Assembly: GCF_024298825.1 (NCBI RefSeq)
Contig: NZ_CP101153.1
Location: forward strand, 1,674,001-1,738,000
Source: Haloglomus salinum
GTDB taxonomy: Archaea; Halobacteriota; Halobacteria; Halobacteriales; Haloarculaceae
Direction of reading: 5' to 3'
Length of the DNA stretch: 64,000 nucleotides
Of this stretch, positions 35,240 through 44,084 are shown piece by piece. The notes under the pieces are model-generated. The model searched no databases, was not told where the DNA came from, and saw only the letters and a program-made list of their open reading frames with translations. Positions within the stretch are counted from its first letter, which is position 1. The number at the start of each line of letters is the position of its first letter. The translations under genes and the position numbers were made by a program.

Positions 35240-35256
35240 TACTGCCATCGGTAGTA
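35240..35256 (-). promoter_or_regulatory. Imperfect palindrome upstream of trpB
   Basis: TACTGCC-ATC-GGTAGTA has one mismatch in its 7-bp arms. It lies 32-48 bases upstream of the trpB ATG, directly upstream of the TATA-like element. TACT-N8-TAGTA resembles the TrmB-type half-site layout TACT-N7-8-GAGTA reported for Halobacterium, but it is not an exact match. Confidence 0.4.
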
Positions 35257-35564
35257 TCGTTCGTGCGGGCGCCCACACGCGGCGTGCCCCGTCGACCCCG
35301 TATGGGCGTCACACCCCCCGTGACCGTCCACGTGAGGCTCTGACACCATCGTTCCGCGCGTTCGCCGTTCAGGATAAACACCCCGGTCTATTCGGGCAAC
35401 AGCGCTACCGGCCCGGAGACGAACGTACGAGGTGAGTGCGGGCCCCGTCTCACTCGGGATGTCGAGGTGCCGAGGCCGGGCCCGCCGCCGCGACCGTCCT
35501 CCGCCGCGGCCCGCTCTGACATTCATTGGCTTTCTCTGGTATTGAGTGGTTTCTACACCCAATC

Positions 35565-35573
35565 TTTATATAG
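35565..35573 (+). promoter_or_regulatory. TATA element of the coiled-coil protein gene
   Basis: TTTATATAG lies 25-33 bases upstream of the ATG at 35598, so transcription should start at or close to the start codon (leaderless mRNA). This also excludes the in-frame ATG at 35574. Confidence 0.7.
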
Positions 35574-35597
35574 GTGCATGACGTAGGAAGGAGTACA

Positions 35598-36302
35598 ATG
35601 GCAGACAGCAACTCCCCGTTCGGTATCGCGTTCGAGGCACAGCGCAGCGCAATCCAGACCGCCCAGGACGGTATCCACACGGCCGTCAGCATCCAGCGCG
35701 ACGTGAACGAGGCCTTCGTCGACTCCATCGAGCCGACCCGCGAGGTCTCCGAGAGCGGCGCCGACCTCGCCCGCTCCGGCGTGGAGGCCTACCTCGACGC
35801 CGTCGAGGCGGCCCTCCCGAGCGACCAGGAGGTCGTCGATGACCTCCGCGAGAGCATCGACGAGCAGCTCGACACCCTCGCCGAGAACCGCGAGGAGGCC
35901 GCCGACCAGATCGAGGAGAACCTCCGCGACGGCGCCGACTCCGTCGACGAGTTCCTCGCCGACTTCCTCGAGAACCTCGACGAGCAGGTCGACTCCCTCC
36001 TCGAGTCCAGCGAGGACCTCGAGGACCAGACCGTCGAGGCCCTGGAGGAGCTGCAGGACCAGATCGAGGAGCTGCAGGACGAGATCGAGTCCCGCGGCGA
36101 CGAGTTCGAAGAGCAGGTCGCCGACCAGCTCGACGGCTTCCAGGAGAACTTCGAGGACGGCGCCGGCCAGCTGAGCGAGTCCATCGAGGACGCGACCGAG
36201 CAGCTCGAGGACGCCGCCGACGACCTGCAGCAGCAGGTCGACGAGGTCTCCGAGGACATCCAGAGCCAGGTCGACGACGTCTCCGAGGACGTCAGCGCGT
36301 AA
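35598..36302 (+). CDS. Long acidic coiled-coil protein, phasin-like
   Basis: The protein has 234 residues. Residues 1-70 start SNSPFGIAFEAQRSAIQTAQ, a helical segment whose PFG-x2-F-x2-QR matches the protein at 1552-2175. From about residue 75 to the end it is one continuous acidic coiled coil built of Asp/Glu/Gln/Leu heptads (LEELQDQIEELQDEIE). No enzyme motif or membrane segment occurs. Phasins, which coat polyhydroxyalkanoate granules, have this general shape, but so do other structural coiled coils. A strong TATA box suggests high expression. Confidence 0.75.
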   Translation: MADSNSPFGIAFEAQRSAIQTAQDGIHTAVSIQRDVNEAFVDSIEPTREVSESGADLARSGVEAYLDAVEAALPSDQEVVDDLRESIDEQLDTLAENREEAADQIEENLRDGADSVDEFLADFLENLDEQVDSLLESSEDLEDQTVEALEELQDQIEELQDEIESRGDEFEEQVADQLDGFQENFEDGAGQLSESIEDATEQLEDAADDLQQQVDEVSEDIQSQVDDVSEDVSA

Positions 36303-36436
36303 GCGCCTCGACTCGACGCTCCCACCCTTCCCCTTCCTCGACCGCCGGGCGCGTCGCCCGGCGTCGCTCCCACTCCGTAGCGGCTGCGCCGTCCGCGGGC
36401 CGTGACCTTTCTGTCCCCGCCCCCGCAGACCCGGGT

Positions 36437-36742
36437 ATGGGCGACGAGACCGAGCGCGACCCCGAGGCCACGCTCGAGGAGTGGAAGGAATCGATGCAGG
36501 ACGAACACGAGCGGGCCATCGCCGAGCCCGACCCCGACGCCGCCCACGAGGTCGAGGGGGTCGTCCAGGTGAGCTACCGCGTCGGCTACGACTACGACCC
36601 CGACGAGGGGCTGGTCGTGGCCGAGTCCGAACAGGTCGACGAGCGCGGGGAGCCCGAGCTGCTGGGCTGTTCCTGCGGCGTCCGCGGGATGACCCGCGAG
36701 GAGGCCCGCGAGCATCTCGCCGCGGCACGCGGGGCGGAGTGA
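36437..36742 (+). CDS. Small acidic protein with Cys-Ser-Cys motif
   Basis: The protein has 101 residues. An acidic helical N-terminus (LEEWKESMQDEHERAIAEPD) is followed by a beta segment (VQVSYRVGYDYDPDEGLVVAE) and LLGCSCGVRGMTREEAREHL. The CSC could bind a metal together with other residues or mark a redox site. The family is not recognised. The start is ATG at 36437. Confidence 0.65.
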   Translation: MGDETERDPEATLEEWKESMQDEHERAIAEPDPDAAHEVEGVVQVSYRVGYDYDPDEGLVVAESEQVDERGEPELLGCSCGVRGMTREEAREHLAAARGAE

Positions 36743-36814
36743 CGGTCGCCCGCTGGACCACCGCCTCGCTGTCCCGCCGAAACCGGTTTCGGGACGGCCG
36801 CCATCGGCCACTGC

Positions 36815-37177
36815 ATGGCTGGGGAGGACCGATTCGTCGGGGAGGTGACGGGTGTGAACGAGCGGGGACCGACCGGCGCGGTGGTGGAGAGTGTGGAGGT
36901 ACGCCATCCGGAGCGAGACGAGACGGTCACCGCCGACGTGGCCGAGCGGTACGACCAGGGAGACGAGGTAGCTGTCGAGTACTCAGAAGCGATTGGGGGG
37001 TATCGGGTCTTCGGGGAGTGGGAGGCGCTTCTGGACGACCTCGGCATCGTGGTCCAGCGGATGGACGTTCCCCACTCGGCGGCGCGCCGGGCGTTCAGAC
37101 AGGCTGGCGGTGACCCCGCGGCGGCGTGTCAGCTGCTCGAGACGAGTGGAGTGAGCGACGAGGACGAGACGGGATAG
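36815..37177 (+). CDS. Small protein with UBA-like C-terminal helix bundle
   Basis: The protein has 120 residues. The first 65 form a beta-barrel-like domain (FVGEVTGVNERGPTGAVVESV, DEVAVEYSEAIGGYRVFGEW). The C-terminal 45 (VPHSAARRAFRQAGGDPAAACQLLE) resemble the UBA three-helix fold seen in archaeal NAC. It has no recognised family. A link to the ubiquitin-like operon at 10.7-13 kb is speculative. Confidence 0.65.
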   Translation: MAGEDRFVGEVTGVNERGPTGAVVESVEVRHPERDETVTADVAERYDQGDEVAVEYSEAIGGYRVFGEWEALLDDLGIVVQRMDVPHSAARRAFRQAGGDPAAACQLLETSGVSDEDETG

Positions 37178-37271
37178 CCGTCGACGGGCGCGAGGACCAC
37201 GGCGACCGGTGACCAGCGGCCACGGGGCCGTGTCCCGGACGCTTTTCGCTGCGCCCGCCGAACGACCGTCC

Positions 37272-37691
37272 ATGTCACTCGCGGACCACCTCACCGGTAT
37301 CGTCCACGAACCGACCCAGACCGGGGGCGCGGGGGTCGACCTGACCGTCGACGCCGTCCACGCGGTCACCGGTCCCGGCGCCATCGATTTCGGTGGCGGC
37401 GAACTCGAGGCCGCCGAGACGACGGCGCTGGACACGGTGAAGAACGATCCAGACGACGACTACGGCTGGTGGACGCTCTCCCCCGGGACGTATCTGGTCG
37501 AGTACAACGAGTCGCTGGACACGGACGACCCGCTCGTCCTGCAGCCCCGGGACGCGCTCGTCGAGCAGGGGGCCAGCCACCCCACGCTGCACGTCACGGA
37601 CCTGCCGCGCGTGCCGGTGTCGGTGCCAGAGGCGGGCCTGCACCTGAAGGAGAACGCGCGGGTGTCGACGCTGGTCGCGCCGGACGCGTAG
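37272..37691 (+). CDS. dCTP deaminase/dUTPase-fold protein
   Basis: The protein has 139 residues. The trimeric dUTPase-like jelly roll is suggested by GGAGVDLTVDAV near the N-terminus, WTLSPGTYLVEYNESLD, VLQPRDALVEQGAS and VPEAGLHLKENARVSTLVAP. It is shorter than dCTP deaminase (about 190), and I do not see the full deaminase active-site set, so catalysis is uncertain. The start is ATG at 37272 (MSLADHLTG). It sits 45 bases before the membrane protein gene at 37737. Confidence 0.7.
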   Translation: MSLADHLTGIVHEPTQTGGAGVDLTVDAVHAVTGPGAIDFGGGELEAAETTALDTVKNDPDDDYGWWTLSPGTYLVEYNESLDTDDPLVLQPRDALVEQGASHPTLHVTDLPRVPVSVPEAGLHLKENARVSTLVAPDA

Positions 37692-37736
37692 CCGCCCCCG
37701 ACAAAGCACTTATCGGGCGACGGTCACCCACCTGCC

Positions 37737-39068
37737 ATGCGTGGCCCGGCCGCCGTCGCGGCAGCGCTCGCGGTTGCACTCCTCGCGGGAGCGGTGCTCG
37801 GCCCGGCCGCGGCCAGTTCCCCGCCACGGCCCGTCTGTCCCGCCTGCGGCACGCTGTTCGAGCGGGCCGCCGACGAGCGTGGCGTCGACGTGACCGTCCA
37901 CGAGAGCACGGCGCTCGTGCGGGTCCACGAGAACGGCAGCGCCGTCTGGACGATCCGCAACCGGCTGAACGCCACGGACGGCTTCCGCGAGCCCCCCGAC
38001 ACGCTCGACGCGACGGCTCGCGGGCTCGCCGACCGGGAGTACGGTCCGCCCCGGGACGCGACGCTCCGTGACACCCGCGTCGAGGGTGACGCCGCCGTCG
38101 TCGTCCTGCACGACCCGGATGCCGCCGAGCGTCACGCGGGCCTGCTCGTCGTCGACTACCTCCACACCGGCGGTGACGGCACCGGAATCCGGCTCAACGC
38201 CGACCGGTTCTCGATTCGCGGGCCATCCGGGACGGTCGTCACGAACACGCCCGCGAGCGGCAGCGCGAACGGGTCGACGGTGACGTGGACCGGCTCCGTC
38301 GCCGGCCCCGGGTACGTGGGGCCGTCCCTCGACGGGTCGCCGTACGTCGCCTTTGGGGCGCCGTCCGACCGGGGACTCCGGACGACCGCCGCACTCGCGC
38401 TCGCGACGCTCCCCATCGTCGTCGGGGCGCTCGGCCGGTTCCTCCTCGGTCAGACGCTTCTGTTCGCCGGCACCCTCGCGGTCGTGGCAGCCGCCGCCCA
38501 CGGCCACGAGTTCGAGCGCGGTCCGGTGGCCTACGGTAGCGTCCTGGCTGCTGTCGGCGCCGCGGGCGCACTGCTCCCCGGCCTCGCGAACGGTCCAGGC
38601 TGGGTGTCGGTTCCCGCGCTCGCGGCCGTCGGCATCGGTCTCGCGGCGACACATCCGGCCATCAGGGGGCGCCGGTGGACGCCGGGACGCCTCGCGGCAG
38701 GCGCCGGCGTCGTCCTGGGGCTCGCCTCGGCCGTGCTGTTCGCGCTCGAACTCGCCATCGACGCGTACGACCCGTTCCGCGCGACGGCCCGGTCGCTCGG
38801 CCTGGCGCTCCCGTTCGCCGCGTGTCTGCCGCTCGGAGCCGCACTCCGCGGCCGCCGCCGAGAGGTACTGGTCTGGGGCGGGGTCGCCGTCCTCGCGTTC
38901 GTCGTCACGACGCTGACGCTCGTGAACCCGGCCGACCCGCCCACGGGCCTCGGTGGCGGCCTCCTGCTGGTGTTCCTGTACGGCTTCGCTGTCGCGTTCC
39001 CGGTGCTGGGCTCGCTCGTCCTCGCGACCGGGTTGGCGCTGGCGTCCCGGGAATCGGGGTATGATTAG
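37737..39068 (+). CDS. Polytopic membrane protein with extracellular N-terminal domain
   Basis: The protein has 443 residues. A signal peptide (VAAALAVALLAGAVLGPAAA) is followed by a CPACG motif and an extracellular beta-rich domain to about residue 215. About eight transmembrane helices follow (for example TTAALALATLPIVVGALGRF). The CPACG pair could bind zinc or form a disulfide. The family is not recognised. It opens a run of four same-strand membrane-protein genes up to 41885. Confidence 0.72.
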   Translation: MRGPAAVAAALAVALLAGAVLGPAAASSPPRPVCPACGTLFERAADERGVDVTVHESTALVRVHENGSAVWTIRNRLNATDGFREPPDTLDATARGLADREYGPPRDATLRDTRVEGDAAVVVLHDPDAAERHAGLLVVDYLHTGGDGTGIRLNADRFSIRGPSGTVVTNTPASGSANGSTVTWTGSVAGPGYVGPSLDGSPYVAFGAPSDRGLRTTAALALATLPIVVGALGRFLLGQTLLFAGTLAVVAAAAHGHEFERGPVAYGSVLAAVGAAGALLPGLANGPGWVSVPALAAVGIGLAATHPAIRGRRWTPGRLAAGAGVVLGLASAVLFALELAIDAYDPFRATARSLGLALPFAACLPLGAALRGRRREVLVWGGVAVLAFVVTTLTLVNPADPPTGLGGGLLLVFLYGFAVAFPVLGSLVLATGLALASRESGYD

Positions 39069-39194
39069 GGGTACTGGAAAATAATCGAGCATAGATGCCA
39101 AATAATCCCGAAATTCTGGTAATATGGCGGGAATAGGATTTTACACGCGTGGAATATCCTAACGAGATAGTCGTTCCGGCGACGACTCCCGGCC

Positions 39195-39986
39195 ATGTCA
39201 CGCCACGACTCGTCCCGTCGACCGCTGCTAGCTGCGCTGGTCGCGTGGCTTCGGGCCCGGAGCCCGTCGCTCACGGCTTCGCCGTTCGCACGGGGGGATT
39301 CGCTGCTGGGCCCCGATAGCGTCCTCGGCCGTCGACTCCGCCGCGCGCACCACGCGGTCGAGCGGTTCCGCGTCCGCGAGCACCTCCGTCGGACCGAGCA
39401 CGCGCTGCGCCGGGCCGACCGCCCCGACCTGACGCCCGAACAGCGCCGGCGCCGCGAGCGCCACCTCGACCGCCTGCGCGCGTACTGGCGACGGGGCCGG
39501 TTCCCGTCGAACCACGCCGAGTCGGGCCGGGCGCCCGCGTTCGTCTCTCCCGACGACGGTACTCTGTGCGCCGTGGCGAACCTCCTCGAACGGGACCACC
39601 CTGACCTCGTCGCCCGGACCGCCACGAGGGACAACACCGTCCGGGTCGAGGCCGTCGAGGGGACACCGCTGGAGGACTCGCTCGCGGCATGGGCCGAACA
39701 CAACGGTTTCACGCGCGCCGAACTCGCGCGGGTCCAGCCCTCGTACCCCCACAGCGTCCAGTTCGCGACGACCTGCGGCCCGGTGGCGTGCTGGGTCGCC
39801 GGCGCGGCCTGTGCGCTCGTCGGGAGCGCCGTCTTCGCCACGACGGAGTGGGTCGGCTACCGGCTCGTCGGCGAGTGGTTCCCGGCGAAGCCGCTGAAAC
39901 GCCGCGCCGCGCTGGGGTACGCGACAGCGATGAACGGCTTCCTCGCCGTCTTCCTGGCGCTGGTGCTGTACGCGCTGTTCCCGTGA
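39195..39986 (+). CDS. Membrane-anchored protein with basic helical N-terminus
   Basis: The protein has 263 residues. The first 110 are Arg-rich and helical (HLRRTEHALRRADRP, RRRRERHLDRLRAYWRRGRF), unusually basic for a haloarchaeal protein. A soluble alpha-beta domain follows to about 190, and two transmembrane helices end the protein (ACWVAGAACALVGSAVFATT, NGFLAVFLALVLYALF). The function is unknown. The 126-base gap before it is AT-rich and includes a likely promoter around 39080-39160. Confidence 0.68.
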   Translation: MSRHDSSRRPLLAALVAWLRARSPSLTASPFARGDSLLGPDSVLGRRLRRAHHAVERFRVREHLRRTEHALRRADRPDLTPEQRRRRERHLDRLRAYWRRGRFPSNHAESGRAPAFVSPDDGTLCAVANLLERDHPDLVARTATRDNTVRVEAVEGTPLEDSLAAWAEHNGFTRAELARVQPSYPHSVQFATTCGPVACWVAGAACALVGSAVFATTEWVGYRLVGEWFPAKPLKRRAALGYATAMNGFLAVFLALVLYALFP

Positions 39987-39988
39987 CG

Positions 39989-40963
39989 ATGGCGGGGGAC
40001 GACGCTCCGACCACCGGCGACCCGCCGGAGCGGACCCGTCGCGCTGTCGTCGCGCTGTCGGCGTGGACGGCCGTCGTCGCCGTGCCCGGGTTCGCGCTCT
40101 CGGGGACGGTGGCGTTCTGGGGCGCGCACGACCACCTCTCGCGCGCTGGCTCCGGTCCCGCCGCGGTCCTGGCGAGCGACACGCTGACGCTGTTCCTGAC
40201 GACGGTCCTGGGGACGGCAGTGGTCCTGCCGTTGCTCGTCGCGGGAACACGACTCGCACAGCCCGATACCTCGGGGGCCGCGACAGCGGTCGGCGCAGTC
40301 GTCGGCGTCGCCGGTCCGTTCGGGCTCGCTGCGACGATGGGTCTGCTCCTCGGTCTCGCTCCCAGCCGCTCGACACTCCTCCTCGCCGTCACCGGTGGAG
40401 GCCTGCTGGCCGCGGTCCTGGCTGTCGGCTCCGGCGTGGAGGTCACCCTCCGCCGCCTTTCCGGTACCACAGCCGCGGACGGCGGGCGGCCAGACGCCGG
40501 CGACGCCCGCCCCTGGCTCGCGTGCTGCTGGAACTACTGGCTGGTGGGCGCACTCGTCCTCGGAGCGGTCGGCGGTGGCCTCGTCGGCGCACCGCTGGGT
40601 GGTGCCGTCGAGACGTGGAGCGGGACACCGCAAGCCTCGTTCGACTACGAGACGACCGAGACGGCGAACGGGACGCGGCTGACGGTCACGCACGACGGGG
40701 GCGACGAGATTCCTGCCGCGGGGCTCCGGCTGACCGGGAACCTCACAGCGGTGCCGGGGGCGAACCAGACCCACGCGGGGCCGTGGAACGGCTCGACGAC
40801 GCATATCGAGCAGACGTTCCGGCCGGGCCCACACGTCGCGCCCGGAGACCAGGTCGCCGTGGGCGTCCCCGAGGGCTGCGTCGTCCGGGTGGTCTGGGAG
40901 GGGCCCGCCGGCGACTCGGTCACGCTCGGGAAGTACACCTGTGGGGAGGACGGGGAGCGCTGA
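39989..40963 (+). CDS. Polytopic membrane protein with pilin-type C-terminal beta domain, paralogue 1
   Basis: The protein has 324 residues. Five or six transmembrane helices (about 20-215) precede an extracellular domain with PQASFDYETTETANGTRLTV, THDGGDEIPAAGLRL, PWNGSTTHIEQTF and GDQVAVGVPEGCVVRVVWEG. The THDGGD-x-(I/L) segment is the C-terminal signature of haloarchaeal type IV pilins, here on a multi-span membrane protein. The ATG overlaps the region right after the previous stop (2-base gap), and the next gene, its paralogue, starts 1 base after its stop. Confidence 0.72.
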   Translation: MAGDDAPTTGDPPERTRRAVVALSAWTAVVAVPGFALSGTVAFWGAHDHLSRAGSGPAAVLASDTLTLFLTTVLGTAVVLPLLVAGTRLAQPDTSGAATAVGAVVGVAGPFGLAATMGLLLGLAPSRSTLLLAVTGGGLLAAVLAVGSGVEVTLRRLSGTTAADGGRPDAGDARPWLACCWNYWLVGALVLGAVGGGLVGAPLGGAVETWSGTPQASFDYETTETANGTRLTVTHDGGDEIPAAGLRLTGNLTAVPGANQTHAGPWNGSTTHIEQTFRPGPHVAPGDQVAVGVPEGCVVRVVWEGPAGDSVTLGKYTCGEDGER

Positions 40964-40964
40964 G

Positions 40965-41885
40965 ATGCCACCGAACGACCGCGGAACGGCGGGTGCGACC
41001 GACCGCGACGGGACGGCCCGCGCGGCCCGGTGGCTGGCCGCCCAGACCGTCGTCGTCGTCGCCCTGCTCGCCGGCGTCGTCCACCGGCTCACGATGTCGA
41101 CGCTGCTGGAGGGCGAGATGTCGTACATGGGTACCGGGGGCTCCGGCCTCGGCGCGGTCCTCGGCCGCCGCGCGGTGCAGGCGTTCCTGCTGGCGGGCGC
41201 CGTGCTGTTCGCCTGCTGGCCGGTGCTGGTCCTCGGCGCCCGCCGGGCCGAGGGGACGCGACTGCGGTGGTCCCTCGCGGCGGTTCTGGTCCCGGCCGCG
41301 GTGACGGCTGTCGTCCTCGTCGGCGCGAGTGGTGACCGGTGGCTGCTCGTCGTGCCCATCGTCGTGGTGGTGGCTGTCGGCGTTCTGCTGTCGCTGGCGG
41401 TGTCGCTGCTGGCCGCGATTCACGCGCGGTCGGCTCCTGACGGGCGGCTGGTCACGCTCGCGCTCGGGGTTGCTGTCCTCGCCGTCTGCGCGTTCGCCGT
41501 CGGTGCGGCGGCTGCGGCGCCGCTCGGCGGCCTCGTCGAGGTGCAGCAGTACGGCGGTGTTCCGGTGGCGAGTTTCGCGTTCGAGCCGACCGAGACACCC
41601 GATGGGACGCTGCTGGCCATCACGCACGACGGCGGCGACCGGGCACTCGCTGACCGGGTCCACGTCGAGGGTAACCTCGCCCCGGTGCCGGATGCCGACC
41701 AGCCGCGGCCGGGCCCGTGGAACGGTTCGACCTCGCACGCGGCCGACGGCCGCGTCGTCGAGCCGGGTGATTCGGTGACGGTCGGCCTCGGCGGGTCGGA
41801 CGACTGCGTGGTCCGGGTCGTCTACCGTGACGGGGCCAACACAGCCTCGCTCGGGCAGCACGAGTGCGGGTCGGCCGGGCCGTAA
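40965..41885 (+). CDS. Polytopic membrane protein with pilin-type C-terminal beta domain, paralogue 2
   Basis: The protein has 306 residues. It has the same layout as the preceding gene: transmembrane helices in the first 195 residues, then an extracellular domain with VASFAFEPTETPDGTLLAI, THDGGDRALADRVHV, PGPWNGST and GDSVTVGLGGSDDCVVRVVY. The shared GPWNGST and THDGGD motifs show that the pair arose by tandem duplication, though the membrane halves have diverged strongly. The function is unknown; surface assembly or sensing is possible. Confidence 0.72.
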   Translation: MPPNDRGTAGATDRDGTARAARWLAAQTVVVVALLAGVVHRLTMSTLLEGEMSYMGTGGSGLGAVLGRRAVQAFLLAGAVLFACWPVLVLGARRAEGTRLRWSLAAVLVPAAVTAVVLVGASGDRWLLVVPIVVVVAVGVLLSLAVSLLAAIHARSAPDGRLVTLALGVAVLAVCAFAVGAAAAAPLGGLVEVQQYGGVPVASFAFEPTETPDGTLLAITHDGGDRALADRVHVEGNLAPVPDADQPRPGPWNGSTSHAADGRVVEPGDSVTVGLGGSDDCVVRVVYRDGANTASLGQHECGSAGP

Positions 41886-41909
41886 CCCGCTCCGGACCCG
41901 TCTCTCGTC

Positions 41910-43985
41910 TCACAGCTTCTCGGCGTCGAGCGCCTGCTCCGTCCGCCGCTGCAGCTGCTCCAGCCGCCGGTCGACGGCGTTCGCGGTCGCCCCGGGGACG
42001 TTCTCCCGGGCCGACGACAGTGCCTCGCCCACCCGGTCGAGCCGCGTGGCGACGGCCTGGAGCTGCCGGTCGGCGCCCTGCCCGTCGCCCTGTTCGGCGC
42101 GTTCCAGCGCCCTGACCGCCGACCGTCGGACCGCGTCCAGCGCGGTCGCCAGCCCGCCGGCCGGTCCGGGCGGCGTGGTGCGGTTCCCGCCGCCCTGCCG
42201 GTCGTTCCCATCGTCCGAACTCCCATCGTCCGCGTCGGCGACCGCGTCGCGCGTCTCGCCGGAGAGCGACCCGAGGAACCCCGCCAGCGAGGCCTTCCCC
42301 GTCCGGGGGCGCTCCACCGTCACCGGGTCGTCCGCATCCCCGTCGGGGTCGGGGTTGACCCGGAAGGCGCCGACCTCGTCGGCCGCGTCCCGGACCTCGG
42401 CGGTGTAGGCCCCGTCGCGGTGGACGTAGACGGCGTCGCGGCCGTCCAGCCGGCTGTCGTAGATGCGGCCGCCGAAGTCGTCCTCGACGGCGGCCCGCCG
42501 GAGGTCGTCGTCGGTCCCCTCCGTGTCGATGCGGAGCTTCCGTGCGTCCTCGTTGGCGACCATCGCGACCGTCCCATCGGCGCCCGCCGCGGTCGGCCCG
42601 TCGGCTTCGACGCGCTCGCTGTGGGGGGCGCGCCCGGCGCCGTTGACCGTCAGCCGGTGCTCGCCGGCGGGCACGTCCGCGACGATGGCGCCCTGGAAGG
42701 AGGGGACGGCGACGGGGTTGCTCTCGACGAGGGCGATGGATTCGACGGCCGGTTCCTCGGTCGTCACGCCCTCTCCCTCGGGGGCGTCACTGTCGGGGGT
42801 CACGTCCCGGACGGTGGCGACCAGCCGGGCCGCCGGGCCGCCCTCACCGATGGCGTCGTAGCGCTCGGCCAGCGTCGCCCGGTGGTTGGGGTCGCTGATA
42901 TCCGTCGCCGGGTTCCGGTAGCGGGACTGCTTCCAGGGCGTGGCGGTGGCCGTGAGGTGGCTCGCGACGGCGTCCTCCACGAAGCCGGGCACGGCGAACT
43001 CGAAGCTCAGCTGTGGCCCGACGAAGGCGTCGATGTCCTCGGCCTCGGCTGTCGGGACGAGCTCGTACGCCGCGTCACCCTCGGGACCGAGCGCCAGGCC
43101 CGACCGCCGCTCGGGAAGCTCGGATGGCGGACTCGCCAGCTCCGTGAACGACCGGACGGTGAGCTCCGGTGGGGCGAGATGCCGTCGCTCGAACGCCGGC
43201 AGCTCAGGGTGCTCGTACACCGGTGCGTCGTCCAGTTCGGGGATGGCGTACGGCAGCCGGAACCCCTCGTCGCGGGGGAGCCCGTAGGCGACCGGCAGCT
43301 CCGACAGCGCCTCGACCACGCCCAGGGTGGCGTTGGTCACGTCGGCGGCCGCCGCGTCGAGCGGCAGTCGCTGGAAGCTGTCGGCCAGCTCGTTCAGCGA
43401 GAGTGCGCTGGAGTGTGACCCCAGCTCCGAGAGGACCCGCGGCCGGCGCCCGGGGTCGATGAACTCGTTGTTCGGGACCGACCGCGAGTGCGCGCTGGCG
43501 ACGTACAGCTGTGCTGTGTCCGTTTCACCGTCGACGAAGACGTGGAGGGCCTCCCAGTCGTGCCAGTGGAAGTTGGTCGTGAACTGGTCGAACGCCGAGT
43601 ACCACCAGAACTGGACCACCTCCAGCGGGGAGTCACGGTAGCGTCGGCCGTTGTAGAACACCGTCGGCGATGGCGGTGCGTCGGGCTCGTACGCCTCCAG
43701 GTAGCCGTTCACCGCGTCGAACCCGGTGACGACACGCTCGCCGTCCCGGTCGGTCGCGTACGGCCGGGGGTCGGTCGGGAACCAGGTCTCGTCGGCGTCG
43801 AACTGGAGCGTGGGGGCGAACCGTTCGGCCAGTTCTCCCGCCCGCTCCTCGCCCAGCGCCTCGGTCGCCGCCGTCGAGCCGCCGTCGCCGTTCCCGCCGA
43901 GCATCGAACAGCCCGCCAGCGTGCCGGCGCCGCCCGCGCCGGTGGCCACGAGCAGGTCCCGCCGGGTCAGCGTATCACGCTCCAT
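41910..43985 (-). CDS. Large Tat-exported lipoprotein with Vps62-like domain
   Basis: The protein has 691 residues. A Tat motif (LTRRDLLVATGAGGAGTLAGC) with lipobox Cys precedes an extracellular protein. Residues about 45-180 resemble the Vps62/DUF946 domain (FAPTLQFDADETWFPTDPRPY, TVFYNGRRYRDSPLEVVQFWWY, NFHWHDWEALHVFVD). Later segments are beta-rich, and the end is a helical acidic segment (residues about 620-691). Vps62-like domains are known from fungal and toxin-related proteins; an enzymatic role is not established. The start is ATG at 43985. Confidence 0.75.
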   Translation of the reverse strand: MERDTLTRRDLLVATGAGGAGTLAGCSMLGGNGDGGSTAATEALGEERAGELAERFAPTLQFDADETWFPTDPRPYATDRDGERVVTGFDAVNGYLEAYEPDAPPSPTVFYNGRRYRDSPLEVVQFWWYSAFDQFTTNFHWHDWEALHVFVDGETDTAQLYVASAHSRSVPNNEFIDPGRRPRVLSELGSHSSALSLNELADSFQRLPLDAAAADVTNATLGVVEALSELPVAYGLPRDEGFRLPYAIPELDDAPVYEHPELPAFERRHLAPPELTVRSFTELASPPSELPERRSGLALGPEGDAAYELVPTAEAEDIDAFVGPQLSFEFAVPGFVEDAVASHLTATATPWKQSRYRNPATDISDPNHRATLAERYDAIGEGGPAARLVATVRDVTPDSDAPEGEGVTTEEPAVESIALVESNPVAVPSFQGAIVADVPAGEHRLTVNGAGRAPHSERVEADGPTAAGADGTVAMVANEDARKLRIDTEGTDDDLRRAAVEDDFGGRIYDSRLDGRDAVYVHRDGAYTAEVRDAADEVGAFRVNPDPDGDADDPVTVERPRTGKASLAGFLGSLSGETRDAVADADDGSSDDGNDRQGGGNRTTPPGPAGGLATALDAVRRSAVRALERAEQGDGQGADRQLQAVATRLDRVGEALSSARENVPGATANAVDRRLEQLQRRTEQALDAEKL

Positions 43986-44084
43986 GTCTCCCGTTCTCGC
44001 GGGAGTGGTATGCACTTACTGGCCGGTCCCGTGGTGCCTCCGACCGTAACGACCACCTTTCCCCCCACCGTTCCCCCGTCAACA

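Larger units (their letters stand above)
35209..35597. other. 389-base divergent intergenic region
   Basis: No gene is seen. It carries the imperfect palindrome TACTGCC-ATC-GGTAGTA (35240-35256) upstream of trpB and the strong TATA element TTTATATAG (35565-35573) of the coiled-coil gene. The middle (about 35280-35520) has no evident structure. Confidence 0.6.
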
